NCBI RefSeq assembly: GCF_009765355.1 | Contig: NZ_VTHK01000038.1 | Span: 1 to 64,000, forward strand | Direction of reading: 5' to 3' | Source: Amycolatopsis anabasis | GTDB lineage: Bacteria > Actinomycetota > Actinomycetes > Mycobacteriales > Pseudonocardiaceae | Length of the DNA: 64,000 nt | In this document: in pieces, positions 1 to 8,471 of the stretch | Layout of the letters: each line of letters starts with the position of its first letter | How positions within the stretch are numbered: the first letter of the stretch is position 1 | Notes under the pieces: model-generated | What the model saw: the letters and a program-made list of their open reading frames with translations, nothing else | What the model was told of the DNA's origin: nothing | Databases searched by the model: none | Made by a program: the position numbers and the translations under genes

Positions 1-41
1 AGCACGACGACCACCACCCGACAGCGGACCTGACTAGTTAC

Positions 42-77
42 CCGGCCGGTTCTAACCGGCCGGAACACTCACGACCC
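42..77. terminator. Palindromic 3'-end element, copy 1
   Basis: A perfect hairpin with 10-bp arms (CCGGCCGGTT and AACCGGCCGG) lies at 42-63 and is followed by AACACTCACGACC. It sits just past the stop codon of the minus-strand MMPL gene, so it probably ends that transcript. Related sequence recurs at 11572, 11982 and 28160, so this is a dispersed element rather than a private terminator. The function is inferred from position and fold. Confidence 0.6.
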
Positions 78-82
78 CGTCA

Positions 83-2257
83 CTAGGTGCGGTGCAGCAC
101 TCGTTCCGGTGCCGTTTCGTCGGCGTGCTCGGCCCGCGGAGCCACCTTTCCAGGCCACCACGCGGGTTTCCCGATCAGCGCGGTCAGGCTCGGGGTGAAG
201 AACAGCGCCATCACGAACGCCGCGATCAGGATGCCGGCGGCCAGCGCGAACCCCATCTCCGCGAGCAGCGGGGAACCGGCCAGGGTGAGCGCCGCGAACG
301 AACCGGCGAGGATCACGCCCGCCGCGCCGATCGTGGGCCCGGTGTGCCGGATCGCCAGCGCGGTCGCCTCCCCCGGCCCGTGGCCTTCGGCGGTTTCCTC
401 CCGCAGCCGGGCCACCATGAGGATGTTGTAGTCGGTGCCGAGCGCGACCACGAACATGTAGATGATCAGCGGCATCATGAAGATCAGCCCGGACTTGCCC
501 GCGAAGTCCTGGAACAGGAACGTGGTCGCGCCCAGCGTCGCGGCGAAGCCCAGGCCCACCGAGACCATCACGTACCAGGGCGCCACGACACTGCGCAGCA
601 GCAATCCGAGCAGAATCGCGATGAGCACCGCGGCCACCGGGAACACCAGCTTGTAGTCGTCGCTCATCACCGAGCCGATGTCGGCGAACACCGCCGTGGT
701 CCCGCCGACCAGCGCGGTGCTCCCCGGCGGGGCAGCGGTGTGCGCCTTGTCGCGCAGCGGACCGGAGACCAGATCGATCGCCTCGGTGGACGCGGGATCC
801 GGGCGCAGCGTGAGCGTGTAGCTCGCCGTGCGACCGTCCTTGCTCACCTCCGGCCCGGCGACCTGGCCGACACCGTCCACTTGCGACAGTGCCGTCCGGT
901 ACCCGGCCAGCGCCCCCGGATCCAGCGGGGCGTCGGCGCGCAGGTACACGTTCGTCGGGCTGGCCATCCCGGCGGGCAGGCCCTTCTGCAGGTCCTTCAT
1001 CGCGACCTGCGATTCGGCGTTCGTGGGCAACGAGTTCGACGCGAGGTCGAAGTTCGGCTGGTAGTGCAGCGCGCCGAGGCCCAGCGCGACCATCACCACC
1101 CCGGAAGCCACCGCGAACACCGCCGGACGGCGGCCCACCGCCTTGCCCAGCGCCCCGAACCGGGCCGCCTCCGCCTGCCGCCGCCACGACTTCGACGGCC
1201 AGAACACCTTGGTGCCGATCAGCGACACCACCGCCGGAACGAGGGTCAGCCCGGCCAGCACGGTCACCGCGACGGCGATCGCCAGCGACGGCCCCATCGC
1301 GCGGAAGAGCCCGAACGAGGACAGCGTCATCGCCAGGAACGCGATGATCACCACCCCGCCCGCCGAGGCGATGGCCTCGCCGACCCGGGACACCGCGCTC
1401 ACCATGGCCTGCTTCGGTTCCTCCCCGGCCCGCAACCGTTCCCGGTACCGGAACATCAGGAAGAGAATGTAGTCGGTGCCGATCCCGAACAGCACCACGA
1501 TCAGCAGCGAGGTCACCGAACTGTCGGTCTTCAGCCCGAACCAGGTGGCCACGCACGCGATCAGCCCGTTCGCGATCTGCGACACGATCCCGATCACCAC
1601 GATCGGGAACAGCGCGATGATCGGGCTGCGGAAGATGATCAGCAGCAGCACGAGGATGAGCAGGACGGTGGCGATGCCGATCAACGCCTCGCCGTGGCTG
1701 GACGCCTCCTGGGTGTCCACGTTCTGCGCGGCGACCCCGGTCGTGCCGACCTTGAGCCCGGTCCCGGCGGTGAGTTCCGGCAGCTCCGCGCGCAGGGCCT
1801 TGACCGAATCGCGGACCTCGGCCTGGTTCGACGGGCTCAGCTTCGGCAGTTTGACGCCGATGGTCTGCACCAGCTTGTTCGGCGACGGCGGCCCGGGCAG
1901 CACGGCCTGCACGCCCGGAATGTTCTTGCCCTGCACCTGCGGCGCGATCCCGGCGATCCGCGCGGAATCGGCGCCGCTCAGCGGTTTCCCGTCCGCGCGC
2001 TGGAAGACCATGATCACCGAGGGGCTGAACGCGGCGGGGAACGCGTCGGTGCCGAGCTTCGCCGCCTGGACCGACTCCGAACCCTGCGGCAGCGAGTCGC
2101 TCTCCGAAACGCTCTTGGGCATCGCGGGCGAAAGCAGCAGGACCACCGCCCCGAGCACCACCCAGACGGCGATCACCCACCACGCGTGGCGGACGACCCC
2201 GCGGCCGATCCTGCCGAATATCCCCTGTGCTTCCATGCGGCCTCTCTCTTCGTTCAC
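83..2257 (-). CDS. MMPL/RND-family transporter
   Basis: This 724-residue integral membrane protein is of the MmpL type: proton-driven export of lipids or other hydrophobic products across the inner membrane. It has an N-terminal membrane helix (about 27-45), an extracytoplasmic domain, a five-helix block, a second extracytoplasmic domain and a second block. Both halves carry the G-T-D-Y helix motif expected of the MmpL proton relay. The GTG start overlaps the esterase stop as GTGA, which argues for coupling; an internal ATG at 2236 has the better ribosome site (GAGAGG) and could be the true start. It is the last gene of an operon with three PapA-like acyltransferases, so the cargo may be an acylated lipid (inference). 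A long MmpL3-type cytoplasmic tail is absent. Confidence 0.9.
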   Translation of the reverse strand: MNEERGRMEAQGIFGRIGRGVVRHAWWVIAVWVVLGAVVLLLSPAMPKSVSESDSLPQGSESVQAAKLGTDAFPAAFSPSVIMVFQRADGKPLSGADSARIAGIAPQVQGKNIPGVQAVLPGPPSPNKLVQTIGVKLPKLSPSNQAEVRDSVKALRAELPELTAGTGLKVGTTGVAAQNVDTQEASSHGEALIGIATVLLILVLLLIIFRSPIIALFPIVVIGIVSQIANGLIACVATWFGLKTDSSVTSLLIVVLFGIGTDYILFLMFRYRERLRAGEEPKQAMVSAVSRVGEAIASAGGVVIIAFLAMTLSSFGLFRAMGPSLAIAVAVTVLAGLTLVPAVVSLIGTKVFWPSKSWRRQAEAARFGALGKAVGRRPAVFAVASGVVMVALGLGALHYQPNFDLASNSLPTNAESQVAMKDLQKGLPAGMASPTNVYLRADAPLDPGALAGYRTALSQVDGVGQVAGPEVSKDGRTASYTLTLRPDPASTEAIDLVSGPLRDKAHTAAPPGSTALVGGTTAVFADIGSVMSDDYKLVFPVAAVLIAILLGLLLRSVVAPWYVMVSVGLGFAATLGATTFLFQDFAGKSGLIFMMPLIIYMFVVALGTDYNILMVARLREETAEGHGPGEATALAIRHTGPTIGAAGVILAGSFAALTLAGSPLLAEMGFALAAGILIAAFVMALFFTPSLTALIGKPAWWPGKVAPRAEHADETAPERVLHRT

Positions 2258-3420
2258 TGCGTGGGTAGGTACTGGTCGAGGAACTGGCCGAGCACGTGCC
2301 GTCCGACCTGGCCGCCCACTCCCCCGTACGACCGGTCGAACGCGTGCTCGCCGTAGGGCATGACGACCATCCGGTGCGGGACCCGGGCCGCCTGCAGGCG
2401 ATCGGCGACCGCGGTGACCCGGTTCTCCCGGACCAGGTGGTCACTGGCCCCGGTGACCAGCAGGGTCGGCATCAGCCCGGGCCGCACCTTGGTGAGCGCG
2501 GAAGCTTCGGCGTACCGGCCGGGGAACTGCTCGGGCGAGCCGCCGACGTATTCGTTGCCCGCGCGGATCGCGAAGTCGTCCGGGCCGCGGTCGTCGTAGA
2601 CCCCGGTGACGTCCGCCGCCGGGTAGAAACCGGCGGCCACCGCGGGCACCGGCGGGTTTCCACCGCAACTGCTGGCCAGCGAGTGCTCGGCGAGGCCGTA
2701 GGCGACGTTGAGCGAAAGGCTGCCGCCCGCCGATCCGCCGGAGATGGCCAGCCGGGCCGGATCGACCGCGTACTCGGCGGCGTGCCCGGCCACCCAGGAC
2801 AGCGCGCAGGCGACGTCCTGGGACGCGTCCTGCCAGCGCGGCGGCGGCGCGAGCCGGTAGTCGACGTCGAACACCGGGTAGCCGCGATCCGCCAGCCACC
2901 GGTCGACCCCGGCCTGCTCGTCGCGCTTCCCGGTGACGAAACCGCCGCCGTGCACCAGGACCACGGCGGGCCGGGGGCCGGTCGCCGGTCGCGGCGGCAG
3001 CCAGACGCTCAGGTCGAGCCCGACCCCGCCGACCTCGGCGTACCGGACCGTCTTGTCCGCGTGCACGTCCGGCTGCCCCGGTTCGGTCAGCCCCTGCCAC
3101 CAGGACACCGACACCCCCTGGTCCGAAGCGAAACTCAGCTGGGCGACCAGGACCACCACGGTGCCCGCCACGCCGAACGCGCCGAGGCCCAGCGCGGCGC
3201 CGCCGGTCCGCCGCGCGCCGGTCCACCACAGCAGCACCGAGCCGAGCAGCCCGAGGACCGCGGCCAAGACCGCGTAGAACACGTAGGTCCCGACGAGATC
3301 CGACCCGAACTCGCCGAGCACCGGTGTCCCCGGCAGCAGGACGCCCACCGCGAGCAGCGCCACCACCAGGGTCCACAGCAGGACAACCACGATCAGTCCA
3401 CGCCGTGCCCACTTGCGCAA
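2254..3420 (-). CDS. Membrane-anchored alpha/beta hydrolase (HSL family esterase)
   Basis: A 388-residue serine hydrolase with about three N-terminal membrane helices (residues 8-110) and a C-terminal catalytic domain. The HGGGF oxyanion motif, the GGSAGG nucleophile elbow, the acid in TGASDH and the histidine in GEHAF place it in the hormone-sensitive-lipase/esterase family. The TTG start is supported by an AGGAGG about eight bases upstream. It lies 13 bp after the last acyltransferase gene and overlaps the MMPL gene, so it probably trims or transesterifies the acylated product of this operon. The substrate cannot be told from sequence. Confidence 0.85.
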   Translation of the reverse strand: MRKWARRGLIVVVLLWTLVVALLAVGVLLPGTPVLGEFGSDLVGTYVFYAVLAAVLGLLGSVLLWWTGARRTGGAALGLGAFGVAGTVVVLVAQLSFASDQGVSVSWWQGLTEPGQPDVHADKTVRYAEVGGVGLDLSVWLPPRPATGPRPAVVLVHGGGFVTGKRDEQAGVDRWLADRGYPVFDVDYRLAPPPRWQDASQDVACALSWVAGHAAEYAVDPARLAISGGSAGGSLSLNVAYGLAEHSLASSCGGNPPVPAVAAGFYPAADVTGVYDDRGPDDFAIRAGNEYVGGSPEQFPGRYAEASALTKVRPGLMPTLLVTGASDHLVRENRVTAVADRLQAARVPHRMVVMPYGEHAFDRSYGGVGGQVGRHVLGQFLDQYLPTQ

Positions 3421-3433
3421 AACCAGCTCCTCC

Positions 3434-4756
3434 TCAGGCCGCGACCGCCACGGCCGAGGTCAGCACCTCGGCGAAGGCGTCCGCGAAACTCTCGATCGTG
3501 CGGTCGGCGACCGCGGTGGCGGGATGGCGTGCGCGCAGGAAGAGGCCCTCGTCCGTGCGGGAAACCCAGAACTGCGCGTCGTCGGCCGTGGTGACGCTGC
3601 TCAGGTGGTACGCGGCGGCCGGGACGTGGTGCTCGGCGCCGGGGAACCGGCGGTAGTCGATGTAGGACAGCATGAACACGTCGTCCCGGTCGCGCCGGAA
3701 GTCCACTCCGGACAGTGCCACCGGCACCGGCACGTCCGCGTACGCCAGCGCCTCGCGGAACGCCGCACGGGCGTCACGAACAGTATCGGCGAATCCACTG
3801 TGGACCTTGAGTTCGAGCGGGGCGACCGTGGTGAACCAGCCGATCGCGTGTTCCCAGCGCGGCTCGTTCCGGGTGTGCAGCGGCGCGCAGACCCGGACCT
3901 GTTCGCCCCCGCCGAGCCGGTGCACGGCGCCGGCGAGCGCGGCCAGCACCCCGGCGAAGACGCTGCCCCCGGCGGCCCGGCATTCCCGCTCGAACGCGGC
4001 CGCGCCGCGCGCGTCGAGCACCTGCTGGCAGCGCATGCGCTGCGGTGGGCGCTGACCCGGCGTTACCCCCAGTGCCAACGGAAACGCCGGGCTGGTGCCC
4101 CCGCACGCGGTGAGGAACTCCGACCAGCGCGCCGTGGCGGCGGCCCGCCGGTCCGGCGGCACTTCGGACGCCTGTTCCCCAGCGCAGTAATCGACGAAAC
4201 TGCCGACCGGGGGCAGTTCGGCGCCGCGGTACAGCTCGCGCAGTTCGTGCACCGCGAGCGCGAGCGAGTACCCGTCCGCGTCGCAGTGGTCGAACGCGCA
4301 GAACACCGTGCCGCCGCGCGCGTGCAGCACCACGGTGAACAGCGACGACGGCCAGGACAGCGGGTCGCACACCGCGCCGATCCGCTCGCGCAGGAGCGCC
4401 CGCGGGTCCGGCGCGGGCACCGGATCGGCGGCCACCAGGTCGAAATCCTCCGGCGCCACCACGAACCGCTCCCCGGCCCGGAAACCGCTGCGCAGCGTCT
4501 CGTGGCGGCGCACCCAGCGCACGAACGCCGACCGCAGCGCCTCGACGTCCACCGGCCCGGGCAGGTCGAACGCGCAGGCGAGCCAGTGTCCCGGGCCCTG
4601 GCGGCGCGCGGTCTCCAGGTGGAACCGCTGGTTGAACGACGGCGGCACCGGCGAGGGCGCCGCCCGGTCCGCGGCCGCCAGCGTCGAGCGGGCCGGGGTG
4701 AACTCGACAACCCGGCCCGGCTCGACGGGCAGCCGATCGAGGGTGGAAAACCGCAT
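3434..4756 (-). CDS. Stand-alone condensation/PapA-like acyltransferase 1
   Basis: A 440-residue stand-alone protein of the NRPS condensation-domain/PapA superfamily, expected to move an acyl group from a thioester to an alcohol or amine. The active-site motif is present as H157-C-D-A-D-G. The first His of the NRPS HHxxxDG consensus is Asp here, as in many PapA-type enzymes. A later block reads HTRNEPRWEHAIGWF. The start was chosen at the ATG two bases after the upstream stop, because the paralogues begin the same way (short lead, then VEF). It is third of three tandem paralogues that differ enough to have separate specificities. Confidence 0.8.
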   Translation of the reverse strand: MRFSTLDRLPVEPGRVVEFTPARSTLAAADRAAPSPVPPSFNQRFHLETARRQGPGHWLACAFDLPGPVDVEALRSAFVRWVRRHETLRSGFRAGERFVVAPEDFDLVAADPVPAPDPRALLRERIGAVCDPLSWPSSLFTVVLHARGGTVFCAFDHCDADGYSLALAVHELRELYRGAELPPVGSFVDYCAGEQASEVPPDRRAAATARWSEFLTACGGTSPAFPLALGVTPGQRPPQRMRCQQVLDARGAAAFERECRAAGGSVFAGVLAALAGAVHRLGGGEQVRVCAPLHTRNEPRWEHAIGWFTTVAPLELKVHSGFADTVRDARAAFREALAYADVPVPVALSGVDFRRDRDDVFMLSYIDYRRFPGAEHHVPAAAYHLSSVTTADDAQFWVSRTDEGLFLRARHPATAVADRTIESFADAFAEVLTSAVAVAA

Positions 4757-4758
4757 GC

Positions 4759-6186
4759 CTACGCCGGATTCGCGGCGGTCAGCCGCTCGCCGATCCGGTA
4801 CTGACCGGTGCGCGCGAGGTCCTGCAGGACCTGGCGCAGGTGGTTCAGGAAGTGCGGCACGGTGGACCGGGCGACCTCGGTGTCCGGATGCCGGGTCTTC
4901 AGGTAGGTCCGCTCCCACTGGCGGTTCACCCAGATCGGCACGTCCCGGCTGTCGCCCGGGCCGACCAGCGCCTGGCAGTCGGCCTCGTCCCAGTCCCGCG
5001 AACCCGGCGCGTGGCGGCAGTCCAGATAGGACACCATGGGCGGCACCGCGCTCGGATCGGCCTGCACGGTCAGGCCCGACATCAGCTCGGCGACCCGCAG
5101 CAGCGAGACCCCGGCCAGCGCCTGCGCCTCGGTGAACGCGTGCTGCGCCCCGCCGACGACCTCGCTGAAGCTGGCCCGCCCGGCGACCGGGAAGGCGACC
5201 GGCGCCAGGTTGATGAACCAGCCCTGGGTCGCCTGCCAGCGCGGTTCGTCGCGGGTGTGCACGACCGTCAGCCCGCGGTAGGACTCGTGCCCGGCCAGCT
5301 CGTAGGCGGTGATGCCGAGCGCGGCGAGCAGCCCCGCGGAGAACCCGGCGCCGTGCGCCTTGCACACCCGGGAGAACGCGTCGGCCTCGTCCGCGTCGAA
5401 CAGGTCCAGGTGGATCGGCACGCTCGGGTAGGACTTGCCGTCCTCGACGCCCAGGTCCAGCGGGAAGGCCGGCGGCGGCCCGGCCAGCCAGAAGTCCAGC
5501 CAGCGGCCGACCTCAGGGGATTCGGCGGTGATCTCGGCGGCCCGTTCCCGGTCCAGCGCGCAGGCGTCGACATAGCTGCCGACCTCGGGCAGCTTCGCCT
5601 CGACCCCGGCCAGTTCGGCCTGGTACAACGCGCGCAGCTCGTGGAAGACCAGCAGGACCGAGTAGCCGTCGGTGTGCGCGTGGTCGACCGCGAAGTACAC
5701 AGTGGACGACGAGTCCCGGAGCACGGCGCCCGCGACGAACGGCGGCCACCGCAGCGGATCGGTGCCCGCGTCGAACCGGTCGAGCAGGTGCTCCCGGACC
5801 GCGGCGGGCGTCTCGTGCGCCCCCACGGAGACCGCGTTCAGCGACAGGAGCTCCTCGGGCACCGCGTGCCGCTGCAGCTTGCCCTCCTGCTGCGAGAACC
5901 AGGTGAGCAGCGTGGAGTGCCGCCGGATCCACTTCTCCAGCGCGGCCGCCATCGCCTCCGGCTGGAGCCTTCCCGGCAGGTCGAACACCGTGGCCAGCCA
6001 CGGCGACTGCGCCTTGCCCACCGCCTGGTTCGCCAGGCGCCGCCAGATGTGGTTCTCCTGGACGTACGACGGCGGCGCCGGGTGTTCCGGGGCATCGGCG
6101 GCGGTTTCGACGGCCGCATCCGGCAGCCGGAATTCGACCACCTCACCGGGTTCCGGCGCGTAGTCGAGGATCGAGGTCATCAACAT
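4759..6186 (-). CDS. Stand-alone condensation/PapA-like acyltransferase 2
   Basis: A 475-residue paralogue of the flanking genes with the acyltransfer motif D-H-A-H-T-D-G and the block HTRDEPRWQATQGWF. An AAAGGGA sequence precedes the first ATG at good distance; an ATG two codons later is possible. Gaps of 16 bp upstream and 2 bp downstream show a tight operon. No carrier or adenylation domain is attached, so acyl donors must come in trans as CoA or carrier-protein thioesters. Whether it acts on a glycolipid or a secondary metabolite is not decided by sequence. Confidence 0.8.
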   Translation of the reverse strand: MLMTSILDYAPEPGEVVEFRLPDAAVETAADAPEHPAPPSYVQENHIWRRLANQAVGKAQSPWLATVFDLPGRLQPEAMAAALEKWIRRHSTLLTWFSQQEGKLQRHAVPEELLSLNAVSVGAHETPAAVREHLLDRFDAGTDPLRWPPFVAGAVLRDSSSTVYFAVDHAHTDGYSVLLVFHELRALYQAELAGVEAKLPEVGSYVDACALDRERAAEITAESPEVGRWLDFWLAGPPPAFPLDLGVEDGKSYPSVPIHLDLFDADEADAFSRVCKAHGAGFSAGLLAALGITAYELAGHESYRGLTVVHTRDEPRWQATQGWFINLAPVAFPVAGRASFSEVVGGAQHAFTEAQALAGVSLLRVAELMSGLTVQADPSAVPPMVSYLDCRHAPGSRDWDEADCQALVGPGDSRDVPIWVNRQWERTYLKTRHPDTEVARSTVPHFLNHLRQVLQDLARTGQYRIGERLTAANPA

Positions 6187-6202
6187 GGCAGGGATTCCCT
6201 TT

Positions 6203-7612
6203 CTAGCTCGCGGTGTGGGCGGCGAGCCCGGCCACCGCGTAACTGCCTTTCGCGGCGACCTGCCGCATGATCCGGCGCACCCGCTCCACGTAGCGCGGCA
6301 CGGCGGTCCGGCCGAGTTCGGTCCCCGGGTAGCGGGAGGCCAGGTAGACGCCCTCGAAGGAGCGGTTCACCCACAGGTAGACCTCGTCCGCGTGCGGGGT
6401 GCGGCTGCGCAGGGCCGCGGCCTTCCACTCGGGCCACTGCTTCGCGCCCGGCGCGTGGCGCAGGTCCATGTACGACACCACGAACCGGGGATCGAGCGGG
6501 ACGCCGAGCAGTTCGGTGACCCGCGCGAACGGGACCGCGGCCATCGGCCGGGCCTGCTCCGCGGCCGCCGCCGCGTCCCGCATCACGTGGTGGAAACCTC
6601 CGGAGGTGACCCGGAAGTCGAGCGGCGCCAGCCCGACGTACCAGCCGAGCGAATGCGCCCACCGCGCCTGGTTCCGGGTGTGGAACGGGGCGAGCGCCCG
6701 GAATTCGCGGCGGCCGGTGTCCTCGTGGCCGGCGATCGCCAGGCAGGCCAGCACCCCCGCCTGGAAGTTGCCGCCGCTCTTGCGGCAGGCGGTGTCGAAC
6801 GCCTTCGCCTCCGCCACGTCGAGCAGCCAGTCGAAGCCGCCGCTCTGCTTCGTGACGGCCGCCGGATCGTCGGCGCCCACCGGCGCCGGGAAACCCGGCA
6901 GCTCACCCCCGTTCGACGACACGAATTCGCGCCACCGGCACACCGTCTCGTGGTCGCTGTGCACCCGGACCGCGTCCTCGCGTTCCAGGCTGGCGAAGTC
7001 GACGTAACTCCCGACCTCGGCCAGTTCCGCCGCGCCGCCCGCGACCGCTGCCGCGTACAGCTCGCGGATCTCGTGCGCGATCAGCGAGATCGAGTATCCG
7101 TCCACATTGGAGTGATCGAGGCCGAGGTACAGGGTGGTCGAATCGGCATGGGTGACCGTGGCGAACACGTAGGACGGCCACGCCAGCGGATCCGTCTCCG
7201 CGTCGAAGAGATCCTCGAGGTACCCGGCGAGTTCGGCGCCGTGCGCGAAATCACCGGCGACTTTACCGTGCAGTGCCACCGACCCCGGATTGAGGGTGAT
7301 CCGAGCCATCTTTCCCTCGGTGCAGAACAATCCGCTGCGCAGCGCCTCATGCCGATCGATCCAGGCGAGCAAGGCAGTTTTCAGCGCATTCGTGTCGAGT
7401 TCTCCGGGCAATTCGAACGCGGTCGCCAGCCATGACGGCGAGCGGCGACCGGCCCGTTCGGACACCAGGGAACTCCGCACATGTGCTTCCTGCACATAGG
7501 AAGGCGGCCGCGAGTCGGGTATCCAGTGCAGGGCACTGGGACCGAGGCGCGGTCGCCACTCGGTCAGCAGTCCAGGGCGGACGTCATGATCGGATAACTC
7601 AGTGAACTTCAT
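6203..7612 (-). CDS. Stand-alone condensation/PapA-like acyltransferase 3
   Basis: This 469-residue protein is the first of three tandem paralogues. The catalytic motif is L-D-H-S-N-V-D-G, followed by HTRNQARWAHSLGWY. The start is placed at MKFTEL to match the paralogue starting MRFSTL; an ATG five codons upstream (7627) is the alternative. About 170 bp of AT-richer sequence separates it from the convergently placed TetR stop, so the operon promoter must lie at 7613-7796. Gene triplication followed by divergence suggests several acyl groups are added to one scaffold (inference). Confidence 0.78.
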   Translation of the reverse strand: MKFTELSDHDVRPGLLTEWRPRLGPSALHWIPDSRPPSYVQEAHVRSSLVSERAGRRSPSWLATAFELPGELDTNALKTALLAWIDRHEALRSGLFCTEGKMARITLNPGSVALHGKVAGDFAHGAELAGYLEDLFDAETDPLAWPSYVFATVTHADSTTLYLGLDHSNVDGYSISLIAHEIRELYAAAVAGGAAELAEVGSYVDFASLEREDAVRVHSDHETVCRWREFVSSNGGELPGFPAPVGADDPAAVTKQSGGFDWLLDVAEAKAFDTACRKSGGNFQAGVLACLAIAGHEDTGRREFRALAPFHTRNQARWAHSLGWYVGLAPLDFRVTSGGFHHVMRDAAAAAEQARPMAAVPFARVTELLGVPLDPRFVVSYMDLRHAPGAKQWPEWKAAALRSRTPHADEVYLWVNRSFEGVYLASRYPGTELGRTAVPRYVERVRRIMRQVAAKGSYAVAGLAAHTAS

Positions 7613-7796
7613 TCCCACGCCATTCATCTTGCGTTTACAAAAGGAGATGAATTGAAACAAAGAGCAAGCAGGGCGGCGCTGACCCGTTAAGACCACCGAT
7701 AGGCTATTCAGCCAGCCCGAAAACACGCAACAGGCTCATATTGTGAACTACGGCACCGGACGCGGAAACCCGGGCAAAAATGCAGTTTCTGGCAGC

Positions 7797-8396
7797 TTAT
7801 TCTTGGCCCGTGCCAGTTGCCAGCCCGGCGGCAACGAGCAGTCCCCGCAATCCGGCCGCGACCTGTTCCCCGGTGGGCGCGTTCGCGGAGTCCAGCAGCC
7901 ATTGCAGGGCGAGCCCGTCGACGAGCGCGAGGATCAGGCTCGCCACCCCGGAGAAGGTCGGATCCCCCGGATCCGGTTCCCCGACGAACTCGGCGGCCAC
8001 GGCCGCGATCTGCTCCCGCATCCGCTGGTACTGACCGGCGGCGAGTTCGCGCAACTCCTCGTCCCGGGCCGCCCGCGCGGCGGCGTCGAGGAACGCCAGG
8101 CTCAGCTTGCGCCGCTGCGCCATGCTGTCCGCGTAGGCGACCAGGCTGGCCACCAGGCGGTCGAACGGGGTCGTCGCGTCGGTCCGCAGGGCGATCTCGG
8201 TGAAGCGGTCGCACCAGTCGGTGAAGGCCGCGCCGATCGCCTCGGCGAGCAGGGCGTCCTTGGAGCCGAAGTGGTAGCCGATCGAGGCGAGGTTGGTCTT
8301 CGAGGCGCCCACCAGGTCGCGCGCGGTGATGTCCGCGTAGCCCTTGTCTTCCAGCAGCCTGCGCGCCGCCTCCAGCAACCGCTCTCGATTACCCAC
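7797..8396 (-). CDS. TetR-family repressor
   Basis: A 199-residue TetR regulator with an N-terminal helix-turn-helix (about residues 5-50, reading DITARDLVGASKTNLASIGYHFGSK) and a ligand-binding C-terminal domain. The start is GTG. It is divergent from the MMPL gene at 8472, with a clear inverted repeat in the 75-bp gap, so it most likely represses that exporter and itself. The ligand is unknown. Confidence 0.85.
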   Translation of the reverse strand: MGNRERLLEAARRLLEDKGYADITARDLVGASKTNLASIGYHFGSKDALLAEAIGAAFTDWCDRFTEIALRTDATTPFDRLVASLVAYADSMAQRRKLSLAFLDAAARAARDEELRELAAGQYQRMREQIAAVAAEFVGEPDPGDPTFSGVASLILALVDGLALQWLLDSANAPTGEQVAAGLRGLLVAAGLATGTGQE

Positions 8397-8436
8397 CCGT
8401 AGACCCTATCTCCCCGCGCGCTGTGGCTCACGTCAC

Positions 8437-8464
8437 GTATACAAGCGTCTTACACGTTGTTTAC
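8437..8464. promoter_or_regulatory. Candidate TetR operator
   Basis: A 28-bp inverted repeat with arms GTATACAA and TTGTTTAC (one mismatch) is centred at 8450/8451 between the divergent TetR and MMPL genes. Size and position fit a TetR-dimer site that would cover the MMPL start region. Binding is inferred. Confidence 0.55.
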
Positions 8465-8471
8465 TACGGGT

